A DNA stretch of 64,000 bases, taken from contig JAGVSM010001328.1 of NCBI GenBank assembly GCA_022494885.1, positions 1 through 64,000 on the forward strand, read 5' to 3'. Every line of letters starts with the position of its first letter. The first letter of the stretch is position 1. Source of the stretch: Micrasema longulum (Eukaryota > Arthropoda > Insecta > Trichoptera > Brachycentridae). The notes under the pieces are model-generated. The model was not told the origin of the DNA. It saw only the letters and a list, made by a program, of their open reading frames with translations, and did not search any database. The position numbers were made by a program, and so were the translations under genes. Below are positions 13,094 through 22,610 of the stretch, in pieces.

Positions 13094-13429
13094 GGCAAAT
13101 TAAAAGGCATAAGTTGAGCCTCTGGGTTGTCAATTTTGCTCAAACGAAAAAACGTGTTAGGGTTGTCACTTTCTTATTTTAATAATTAGTTTTAATTAAA
13201 TTAAAACTTTTATAAAGGTTTTGCACATGTCAGGTATTTTAGAATTTCAAAAATATTATCATTATTGTGGGTAATTTAATTTAATTCTTCTTTGCCTTTC
13301 TTAATTAATTTAATAATGTGTTTGTATATTCCTTATATTGCTTTTTAATTTTCTGAAGCATTTCTCATTTTTTGCATGGTAAACAATATGTTTCTATATT
13401 AGATCATTTTCATTATACCTGGAGTAACC

Positions 13430-14065
13430 AGCCTCCATTATTATTGTACGAGACGCGTTTCCGCCTTGTATAAAGAATTGTGAGACTGTAAAAATCTCGG
13501 CAAGGCGCTGGTATTCTACTGCGAGCTGCGATAGGTATCAGTAGCCCGTAGGTATGAATATTTATTCCAAATACTGTCGGCTGACAGTGGCGGCTAGCAG
13601 GTTGTAAATCCGCTTCTGGATTCGGCTGAGTCCAGGAAAGATGCAGTGAAGATCTGAAGACGAAGTGGCGAAGTAATCGGGCAGAGTAGAGTTAAAAGAG
13701 AGTGTTTACTGTTTTCGATCGATGTCTTTATTTCTCACATGTGCACATATTTATACAAGATTACAAAATCTGACCCTACGGTTAACTTAGGTATGGGAAT
13801 GGTGCCGGCCCCCCACTCTTGTCAAGTATTCTCCCGAGCGGCCAACGTAAATAGGCGCCCCCTAGCCAACGTATAAGCCCCGACCCCCGCCTCCGTCCCT
13901 CCATTGCACAATCGAGCGCCGACTAGAGCGGACGTGAAAGGGCCGCTAGCTTGACACGCTCCGCTCAATTCGTCCTTTATACGGCAGCGGCCGGTTAGAC
14001 ACGGAATTAGCCTCGCAGACTCATACATACTAGGTAACTAACTAACTAACTAACTAACTAGGTTA
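13430..14065. other. GC-rich insert between the inverted-repeat arms
   Basis: About 630 bp, clearly GC-richer than its surroundings (13800-14020 especially), ending in a (TAAC/ACTA)n tract at 14035-14063. Frames through it are short. TATA-like and AAATAAAG-like strings on the minus strand would allow a solo LTR, but no terminal pairs or target duplication were established. Confidence 0.35.
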
Positions 14066-14343
14066 TATATTAAATACAAGTAAAATAATAATTGAAACAT
14101 TTATACTAACATACAATAATAAAATAAAGGACTATGACGTCGGCTACTATCCACCCTCAAACGATATTTTTTCACTTTCGTAGCTATGGACTAAGATTCC
14201 AAAATAATTTATATTCATTTTTAAAATTAATGTCGTCTAGTTTTCACCTTCTTAGTTGTTTGTTAACTATGTATATTCCTGAAACAGTTATTATTTCTCA
14301 CAACATAGGTTTTGAGTATTTGCCATTTCGAAAAATGTGTGTA

Positions 14344-14818
14344 CCTACCTGATATTAAAGAATGTCATTTAGGTAATTAAGACTAAGATTATTGGCAGGT
14401 CTACTTAAATAAAAGTCAGTTTTCAAAATTTTAAATAACTTCACTTTAAAGTTTAGTTTACCGGTGTAAAAAAAAAAAAACATATATAATTATGTTTTAT
14501 TTGAATCCTGTTATGCCTTATATTATAAACATAATATAATGTATGTATTATGTCTTAATAGTGTATTATGTTAACTATGTAACTTTATTTTTAAATTTTA
14601 ATAATATTTTTTTTTAAATTTTTATATTTGAAAAAATGTTAATTATGTTTAATGTGTAACTTCTTCTTATTATATAGTATGTATAATGTAAAAGCCCCAT
14701 GGGCATCAACAGAAAGAAAAATAAAATAAAATAAAAATAAATAAAAACATTTATTTACATAAACAAGATTTATTCATTTTTCTTAAGTTATCAACCAGAT
14801 TTTGACAAACCTTTGGCC
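14344..14818 (+). repeat. Direct repeat partner of 15364-15505, split by about 330 bp
   Basis: tacctacctgatattaaa through cttaaataaaa (14344-14415) and aaacaagatttatt through attttgacaa (about 14755-14812) match 15362-15505, where the two parts are contiguous. An insertion of about 330 bp therefore separates them here. Confidence 0.55.
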
Positions 14819-14992
14819 GATGTGATGGAACAGTAGTCAACACGGGTTCCAAGAATGGAGCAAATGCATAAATTGAAAGACAGTTAAATCGACCCTCATA
14901 TTAGTTTATATGTAAGTTGCATGCTAACGAATTACCACCGCGTCATTTATTCATCACTTTGGACGGCTGTACGTTAGGTCCCAATATGTTTG

Positions 14993-15370
14993 CATCGTCA
15001 TAATTCTTGATTTAAGCTACTAACAGCACATAATATAAACAGGAAATGACCTGAAAACCTTCGTCTATATCATGCAATAAGAAAAACTTACCTTTGCCTT
15101 TGCTATCGAGCAGTATATTAAAAAACACAGAGTCGTAATTGGCCCGCAATAAATAACACGCGGACTTTGACAGGTTCTGACAATCCACTGAGTAAAGTTA
15201 GTGACTAAAGCTTCGGAGGGAAGTTAGTGACATAAATCTACTTTCGTCCTTAATGTACCAAATTTACCGAAATCAAATGGAAATATGTTTTTTTAAAGGT
15301 TGATCATAGATTAGACTTTTTGGGCAAAATATCCATCCAGGGCAAAATTGGACGGTTTCGCGGTACCTAC
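14993..15370 (-). repeat. Right arm of the 378-bp long inverted repeat
   Basis: Ends ggacggtttcgcggtacc. The same terminal string aaaattggacggtttcgcgg recurs at about 15892-15915, where the flanks differ. The arms are separated by about 1.9 kb. Confidence 0.8.
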
Positions 15371-15505
15371 CTGATATTAAAAATTGTCATTTAGGTAATC
15401 AAGACTAGGATTATTGGTATGTGTACTTAAATAAAACATTTCTTTAAATAAACAAGATTTATTAATTTTTCATTAGTTATCAACCAGATTTTGACAACCC
15501 TAAGG

Positions 15506-16430
15506 CCTATAAATTGCTTGTATGAAAACAAATAAAGTTTGGCGTGTAAATTTGCCCAATCGTTATTAGACGAATATTTTATCAGTAAGCCATTGAAAAT
15601 ATGCCCAAACGACAATTTTGTCCTTGCATTAATAATTCAATAGAGTAGTTCTTAGACAAGAACGTCATATGAGCTACAGTTCAACAAATAATGGTTGCGG
15701 GCAAACATGGAGGAACATTCAGGTAATTTTGCCCGCCATCAAAATTTTTAATTGCTTGAAATCGCATTTAAATATGACTGAATTAACAATTGTAACCCAA
15801 TTCAATGATTATAAAGGTCATTCTTTGTAATTAAAAAGCAAAGCACAACACACATTTTTTGGAGAAAATCAACATAATTGCAAAAAAGCGGACAAAATTG
15901 GACGGTTTCGCGGTACTAATTTTTATTTTTCAAAGATATTACAAATACGAGTAGCTTTGTTTTAGGACACCTTACATGACTGCAAAAACCAGGTTTAGAT
16001 CCATCGGGTGGTTGCCGAGATTTTTTAGAAGTATGGGACATTCAAGGTCATTTCAGTATGTACTTTTTTCACTTTTTTTTTTATAGAAAAGGTTATTATG
16101 TTTTGAAACTTAACAGGATCGGTGGACATAGGGTCCTTAGTAAAACTTTAAGTTTGTGACCTTGAACGACCACCGCTCATGCCACGATTTTGAAAAAATG
16201 GTGCTTAAAATCAGTTTTTTGTGTATAATTACGTCCCTGAAGGTTTTATAGAAGAAAAACGTACGAAAGTCTGAGAAAATAAAATTGACCTAAAAATCGT
16301 AATAATTTTTTTTTCGTGGGATCAATACTTTCCAAGATACACGTTTGAACATCAAATACATTTTATCAAAATAGCGGAAAATCGCTATTTGCTCTAACTT
16401 TTTACTAATTATTTGATAGTTGACCTACCA
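15506..16430. other. Intergenic DNA with a third copy of the inverted-repeat terminus
   Basis: The terminal motif lies at about 15892-15915. The rest (15930-16430) holds no recognisable gene or repeat. Confidence 0.4.
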
Positions 16431-16436
16431 AAAGTC

Positions 16437-16580
16437 ATCATCATCATTCCATGTCCGCTACCTAGTTGGAGCATATGGTGTTCGCAAAGATCCTCCAGGC
16501 ATCTCGGTCGGATGCCAGCTCCTGTGCATCCTCACAAGTCAGGTTTGCATCTCGCAGTTGTGACATAAACTACCAACTAA
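16437..16580 (-). mobile_element. LINE C-terminal scrap
   Basis: The minus frame reads LRDANLTCEDAQELASDRD then AWRIF, the Cys/Asp/Arg-Trp ending found at LINE ORF2 C-termini. It is followed (leftward) by a gatgatgatgac tail at 16437-16448. Confidence 0.5.
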
Positions 16581-16639
16581 ATTAGCAGCGGAGGTCTAAG
16601 ACGCCGAGAACTTGATGAGAAAGTCTTTTCTACTACTAC

Positions 16640-16795
16640 TTTTACTACTTCCATCATGCCATTTCACCGTAGGGGTAGGCAGAGAGAATGGCCCGCCACA
16701 CACGTCTATCCTGGCATACATTCTTAGCTTCTTCTACATTCATACATCTTGTCATACATGCCCTTCGGTTCTGTCTGCTTTTGACATGACCAGAC
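16640..16795 (-). mobile_element. LINE 3' end scrap, same family as 7680-8345
   Basis: aggggtaggcagagagaatg and cttcttctacattcatacat match the terminal block of the LINE at 7690-7800 in the same orientation. Confidence 0.6.
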
Positions 16796-17230
16796 TAAGT
16801 ATTTTCAATGGGCTTAATCGTATTGTAGTTATTAAACACCATTCTTTTAAAATTGCCTCATTAAAAAATAGTACGTAAACAGTCATTTTTGTATTTTTAA
16901 TAAAAAATCCGCTTAAATGTTTTGTATTACTAAAATATTGGTGAACAATGTTTAGTGTTATTATTTTATATTTTATGAATTGTATATTATATATTGTGAT
17001 ATTTTTTGCTGTTAGCAAACTAAAAATAAGTACATAAATATTTTGTTTGATAACAACCACAGATTGTAAGGTCACTTTGCCTTTTGATAAACATGTTATC
17101 TCTAACTTGTACTCCTTGGTCACCATGTAGGCATTGTGTTTGTCACAAATATTTTTACTTATCAACAAATTTAACCCACCACATAAAATTTCTATCAGCC
17201 AGTTAGGATTCGAAACAAAAACCGTATCTT

Positions 17231-17345
17231 AACATATTACAACAGAGATGAAGAGCATTTTTGAGACAGGAATATGGCATTTACAGCGCTTATGACCTGG
17301 CATTGGCTGGTTTGAGTTGCCATTTTACACACAGAAAGTTTTTTC
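17231..17345 (+). repeat. Dispersed repeat R1, short copy
   Basis: Runs from acatattacaacagagatga to ccattttacacac. It shows divergence and an internal gap relative to the 45.8-kb copy. Confidence 0.6.
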
Positions 17346-17349
17346 AATT

Positions 17350-17525
17350 TTAATTTAAATAAATAATTTCGAAGAATACGGAAATACCACTTTTTTTAAA
17401 ACATTTTTTATGTAATAAGGGTCATTGAAATACTGTCGAGTAAAAAAAAATAAATTTTTTTTACTGCTTATTACTAGAATAAAAAATAATTTTAAATTCC
17501 CGCAAAAACGGTCATTGCATTGACC
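17350..17525. repeat. Dispersed repeat shared with 58770-58930
   Basis: Both copies carry gaaatacygt-type blocks: gggtcattgaaatactgt here versus gggtctatgaaatactgt there, followed by attcccgcaaaaacggt. Same orientation; class unknown. Confidence 0.5.
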
Positions 17526-17681
17526 ACGCCCTTTATACGTCACGATTAATGTTAATTTTCAACTTTGTTCCAAACCATTTGAATTCTTTCAGAACACCGT
17601 CACGAATTTTGGCCTCACAATTATCAATGCCAAACATGTCGCGTTTTTCTAGTGACATACGCACTTTTTAAAAATTTATTG

Positions 17682-17870
17682 CAACAGAGAGGAAAAACAT
17701 TTTTGAGAAGGGAATATGGGAGTCTAGGCATTCACAGGGCTTATGACCTGTCATTGGCTGGTTTAAGTGGCCACTGTACACACTGTGTAACATTCGCCAT
17801 CCTGCCCATGTTTGAACATCCACATTTCCTCTACTCGAAATTAGTTTCCAATGCTATAAAACCATAAGAT
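17682..17870 (+). repeat. Dispersed repeat R1, longer copy
   Basis: Contains ttatgacctgtcattggctg and actgtgtaacattcgccat, with an open frame across it (17652-17867). It is immediately followed by LINE-like sequence. Confidence 0.6.
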
Positions 17871-17877
17871 GCAACTC

Positions 17878-18000
17878 GTACAGCCGACACACGGGAGGAG
17901 TGGTTATTCTAGTTAAAGAAAATATTATGTTTGATATTATTTCGAATAAACAACATGAAAAAACAGCATGGATTTTAGGAATCAAAATAATTTCGCAAAT
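17878..18000 (+). mobile_element. LINE endonuclease-domain scrap
   Basis: The frame reads SRHTGGVVILVKENI then KTAWILGIKI, resembling the AP-endonuclease region of LINE ORF2. It is bounded on both sides by inverted R1 copies. Confidence 0.4.
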
Positions 18001-18002
18001 AT

Positions 18003-18146
18003 GGGCAGAATGGTGAATGTTACACAGTAAGTAAAGTGGCCACTTAAACCAGCCATTGACAGGTCATAAGCCCTGTAGATGCCTAGACTTATATATTACC
18101 TTCTCTTAAATGTACTTCGTCTCTGTTGTAATATGTTAATTTTATA
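18003..18146 (-). repeat. Dispersed repeat R1, inverted relative to 17682-17870
   Basis: atgggcagaatggtgaatgt through tctgttgtaatatgttaat, the reverse of the neighbouring copy. The two face each other across about 130 bp. Confidence 0.65.
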
Positions 18147-18505
18147 TAAATGTAAGTTATTACATCATTACAACGGTATTTTACCAGGAATTGCCAATAA
18201 ATAACTTAAATCAGACCTTTTATTACTTTATAAAGTAATAAACTCATATATTGACTGTCCTGATGATGGAGTCGGTGTGTATCCGTGGATCTGGTCGACA
18301 TACCACATTATAACTTGTCATTTAAAACATTTTTTGTACTACTAATTTCAAAGGTACTAAGGCACTAAGGTTCAAAGCAAATCTTCGAAGGCAAATTCTG
18401 GATGAGTTAATTTTTTCCCTATTCTGAACTGCCTCACCTCTGTTGTAAAAATATCCGATAAAATTAATTTACTCGGCAATTATTAAATCATTAAATCTAT
18501 TCCAG

Positions 18506-18700
18506 ATCTTCCCTGGAGACACTTCAGGACTTCGGCTTGTCGAGTATTAAAGATGAACATCGCAAATTCAGAACCGCGGAGAAAAGAAAATCTCCTATTC
18601 TGTAAGAAGATAAAAAACATGTCAGCAGACCGGTCCGGCCAGGTTTGGAAGAAGATATTTATTCATGCCAATCAAAATAAACTGTGATAAATATATATAT
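18506..18700 (+). other. Candidate unrecognised terminal exon
   Basis: An acceptor-like ctattccag is followed by an open frame SSLETLQDFGLSSIKDEHRK ending RKSPIL and a TAA at about 18602, then AATAAAC at about 18680. Taken with phase, it could follow the donor at 12487. There is no recognised domain. Confidence 0.2.
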
Positions 18701-18934
18701 TGTAAAAGGCGTATTAAAACAAAGACGGTAATCTCCACCATTGGTCTGAAATTATTTAGATATGGCGATGGATAGAGAAACAAAAATACGATTGAATTCC
18801 AAAGGTTTCAGACCATAAATGACAGTATCGCGTAAACTTTTAACTCATTGTATTGTAAAATATGTCAATAATTTACCCATTAATTACAATAAAATATAAC
18901 TTCCGGCAAAAGTTATTAGCTAATACAATAAATT

Positions 18935-19350
18935 CGGGGGTTAAGGGTCATAAGGGCGAAACTACAAAAACAGAGTTTTGAGATAAATGATAAAACAGTT
19001 TTCAAAAAATAATACTGTCTTTTAAGGGTAACAAATAAAGAAAATAAAAAATACAGTTAATAGAGCATAAAATGTTTTAGAGACAAAAAAATGAAACTAC
19101 GCTTTCGTCTATATGACCCTAACTTGCGCTTACATTAGTAAATTAACAAAATGATGTAAAAGGTGTTTTATTCTTCTGACTTTAAATAAAACGCTTCATT
19201 TGTAGTTTCACACAAATTTATCTAGGTAACTACTTATCGGATGATTTTCATCTTTTTGTCACTAACAGGATATTTTGTTTGGATATCAGATTAGTACTTA
19301 ACACAAAACAGCATTTTTTGTAGTTTCGCCCTTATGACCCTAAGCCCCCG
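18935..19350 (+). mobile_element. 416-bp MITE, copy 1
   Basis: Terminal inverted repeats of about 36 bp: cgggggttaagggtcataag... at the left and ...cttatgaccctaagcccccg at the right, both followed inward by the gcgaaactacaaaaa string. A near-identical copy of exactly the same length lies inverted at 40733-41148. There is no ORF. Confidence 0.85.
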
Positions 19351-19697
19351 AATCCTCGCAGTCTGGAAAAAGTAATAAAAAACATTTTTTGCATGTTCCT
19401 CGAAACGAAAAATAATGGGGAGTGCCATCTTTGTTTTAACATGCCTCGAGTATATTTCATAGGCTGTCAGGGATATTTTGAGCCAGTAACAAAATTGATC
19501 TTTAAATTATTACGATAAATACTCAACACTTGACGAATATACCAGAATCACTTTTTACACGTTTTCAAAATAACGCAGTACGAAAATGAATTTATTCATT
19601 TTGCATTCATTTAACAATGCGTAATAGTAATACTATTCATATTTGGAATTCTTTACATCGCTCTTTTACTTACTAGGTGCCAAGTGGGTGGCTGGCA

Positions 19698-20607
19698 GTA
19701 AATGAAAGTATTTTGCTGCCATGTTCATCATAAATATTTAACTATTTCAGTTTTTTTAATTTGAATTTTTATACAAAGTAAATGAAAGTATTTTGCTGCC
19801 ATGTTCATCATAAATAGTCAACTATTTCAGTTTTTTTAATTTGAATTTTTATACAAAGTAAATGAAAGTATTTTGCTGCCATGTTCATCATAAATATTCA
19901 ACTATTTCAGTTTTTTTAATTTGAATTTTTATACAAAGTAAATGAAAGTATTTTGCTGTCATGTTCATCATAAATAGTCAACTATTTCAGTTTTTTTAAT
20001 TTGAATTTTTAAACAAAGTAAATGAAAGTATTTTGCTGTCATGTTCATCATAAATATTCAACTATTTCAGTTTTTTTAATTTGAATTTTTATACAAAATG
20101 AAAGTATTTTGCCGCCATGTTCATCATAAATATTAAACTATTTCAGTTTTTTTAATTAGAATTTTTATACAAAGTAAATGAAAGTATTTTGCTGTCATGT
20201 TCATCATAAATAGTCAACTCTTCAGTTTTTTTTTATTGAATTTTTATACAAAGTAAATGAAAGTATTTTGCTGCCATATTCATCATAAATATTCAACTAT
20301 TTCAGTTTTTTAAAATTAGAATTTTTATACAAAGTAAATGAAAGTATTTTGCTGCCATGTTCATCATAAATATTCAACTATTTCAGTTTTTTAAAATTAG
20401 AATTTTTATACAAAGTAAATGAAAGTATTTTGCTGTCATGTTCATCATAAATATTCAACTATTTCAGTTCTTTAAAATTAGAATTTTTATACAAAGTAAA
20501 TGAAAGTATTTTGCTGTCATGTTCATCATAAATAGTCAACTCTTCAGTTTTTTTTAATTGAATTTTTATACAAAGTAAATGAAAGTATTTTGCTGTCATG
20601 TTCATCA
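19698..20607 (+). repeat. 80-bp tandem array, about 11.4 units
   Basis: Units start with aatgaaagtattttgctgcc at 19701, 19781, 19861, 19941, 20021, 20096, 20177, 20256, 20337, 20418, 20499 and 20578 (partial). The period is 79-81 bp. Variants (tagtcaac / tattcaac, gctgcc / gctgtc) partly alternate. The array runs directly into reverse-transcriptase sequence at 20608. Confidence 0.95.
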
Positions 20608-21660
20608 CAAGTTTATTTCTTGGACAGTCAAATGATGTTTGCCGTTCTGATGACCATTGAAAGCCTTGTTTCTTTAGAAGTTTCGTTAATGGTAGGGCTA
20701 ATTTAGCGAAATTTTCTATGAATTTACGATAATATCCTACAAGTCCGAGAAAAGCTTTTACGTCGCGTTCTGGTATTGGGATAAGATAATTTATTATAGC
20801 GTGAATTTTATCTGGGTTGGCTTTGACTCCTTTATCAGATATAACATGTCCCAGCGACTTCCATTTGCAAAAAATCACACTTATCAGGCTGTAATTTTAA
20901 ATTGTGATTTCTAAGTTTTTTTAAAAAGATTTCTTTAAGCTTTAGGTTATGATCTTGAAGTGAGGATGCATAAATAACAGTGTCATCGAGGAAGACAAAA
21001 CATTTGATACCTTGTAGACCTGAAAAGAAGTTATTCATAAGTCTCTTGAAAGTGTCGGGGCGTTTTTGAGACCGAAGAGCATTCTTTTGAATTGGTAATA
21101 TCCCAATGGTGTCTTAATGCAGTTTTTTTCCGAATCGTTAACATCCAGGGGTATTTGGTGGAAACCCGAAGCAAGATCTGGAGTAGTAAAATATTTTGAA
21201 TTGCCTAGTTGATCTTAGAATATCTGCAATATTTGGCAGAGGGTAGACATCACCTATGGTAATGTCATTGAGTTTTCTATAGTCAATGACTATTTGCCAT
21301 TTTTTCTTGTCCGAAGCATCTTCCTTTTTTTCGTTCTACTGTGCTGGACTATGGAGAAATTGATGACTCTATATTTTGTGATAACATTTTATTCATTTGG
21401 GAGTTAACTTCATTTCTATGTACTTTGAAGTATCGGTAAGTTTTAGTAATAACATACCGGATTGGGTGAAGTAACAGTAATTTGGTGTTTTATCGACCGA
21501 GTGTTGGTTAATTTGTCACATTCGAGGTAAAATAAGTCGTTACATTAATACCAAATATTCAAAAGAGAATCTTGTTCTTGTGTATTTAGGTGGTTTGTTA
21601 AAATTTGATTTTCCAGTATTAGATTTCTGGATTCAGAGCTGCAAGTGCTGGACTTGGGCG
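20608..21660 (-). mobile_element. Errantivirus-like pol (RT) fragment C, degraded
   Basis: Minus-strand frames carry Ty3/gypsy RT blocks: DKKKWQIVIDYRKLND (about 21310-21260), FVFLDDTVIYASSLQDHN with the catalytic FLDD (about 20990), [15 protein letters not shown] and [18 protein letters not shown]. Frameshifts separate them. The RT connection domain ends abruptly after a NKL triplet at about 20610, where the 80-bp array begins. Upstream (21360-21600) weaker pol-like sequence continues to the LTR edge. RNase H and integrase are absent. Confidence 0.8.
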
Positions 21661-21663
21661 GAC

Positions 21664-21985
21664 TGTTAGAACTTTTGACTGAAAGCAATCAGTCGTGAGC
21701 GTTACACTGATAATTTGTAGAAAACTTAGAAGGAGGCTATGACAGGGGTAGTTTTCTTCCTCAGGATTGTCCACCAATGGTAACACTTGTGCAGATACTT
21801 AATAATTTATTTGTCAAGAAGGAAACATTATTTATGTATTTTTTATAACTACCGAATAATAATGACACAGCTGGTATGTGCAAAAATTATATCTAATTAA
21901 TAAAGAGTGTCGGCTATTACACTTGTGTATAAAAGTTTGGTTGTGTTTTTGGTACAATTCCCTTTTTTGTTTCAAAATATTTATA
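21664..21985 (-). mobile_element. LTR of errantivirus-like element A (3' side)
   Basis: The segment beginning tgttagaacttttgactga is repeated at 26388, upstream of the same element's gag. Matching blocks run through attgtccaccaatggtaaca and aataataatgacacag; the far end is near the ggtacaattccc string at about 21950-21962. On the minus strand a purine-rich stretch (AAACAAAAAAGGG) precedes it, a possible polypurine tract. Exact ends are uncertain. Confidence 0.65.
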
Positions 21986-22610
21986 TAATAATAAAGTGAT
22001 TAGTATATAATGATGATGATGAAATTTATATAATAATAGTTAGATTATTTGCAAGTTTAGCAAATATAAATAAAAGTGAATTTTAAATTTCTTTCAAATT
22101 ATTACATATTACGTAATTTTAATAGATTATACTTATACTTAACTTAACATAACTTATCTCGTATCATAACTTATCTCTACATCTAGATGTTATAATATTT
22201 ATGATCATTAGATCAGGCGCGCTAGTGCAATGGTGGTATTTTGCAATGTACATTTTATAAACAATTACAAATGATTTCATTTAACCTCGTATATAATATA
22301 TTTATTAATCTCATCATGATGTTATTTCTTTTAACTTTCACATCAGAATGCAGGGACTCATTACTACATCCTCTGTAATTCGTTATCATTGATATTTGAC
22401 AATATTGTCTTAAAAACACAATAATTAACAATTATTGACTCATAAGATTTTTTTTTATTTTTATTTTTCCTTCACAAACCAATTCTATACAAAATATACT
22501 TGAATTGCAACGTCAATATTTTCGTGAAGACTCGCCTATATACATATACATTTACATATGCATACACATATTTATATAGATACACATACTTATATAAATA
22601 CACATATTTC
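21986..22610 (-). other. 3' untranslated/internal region of element A
   Basis: AT-rich sequence between the env stop and the LTR, with a tatataca / cacatat-rich stretch at 22535-22605. No ORF supported. Confidence 0.4.

Noticed and set aside
13822..14028. 68-codon minus ORF in the GC-rich insert
   Set aside because: Length is expected in GC-rich DNA; composition is unremarkable and no family is recognised.
19698..20607. CRISPR-like regular repeats (also 36311-36882)
   Set aside because: Units are head-to-tail without unique spacers, in a eukaryotic context with no cas genes.
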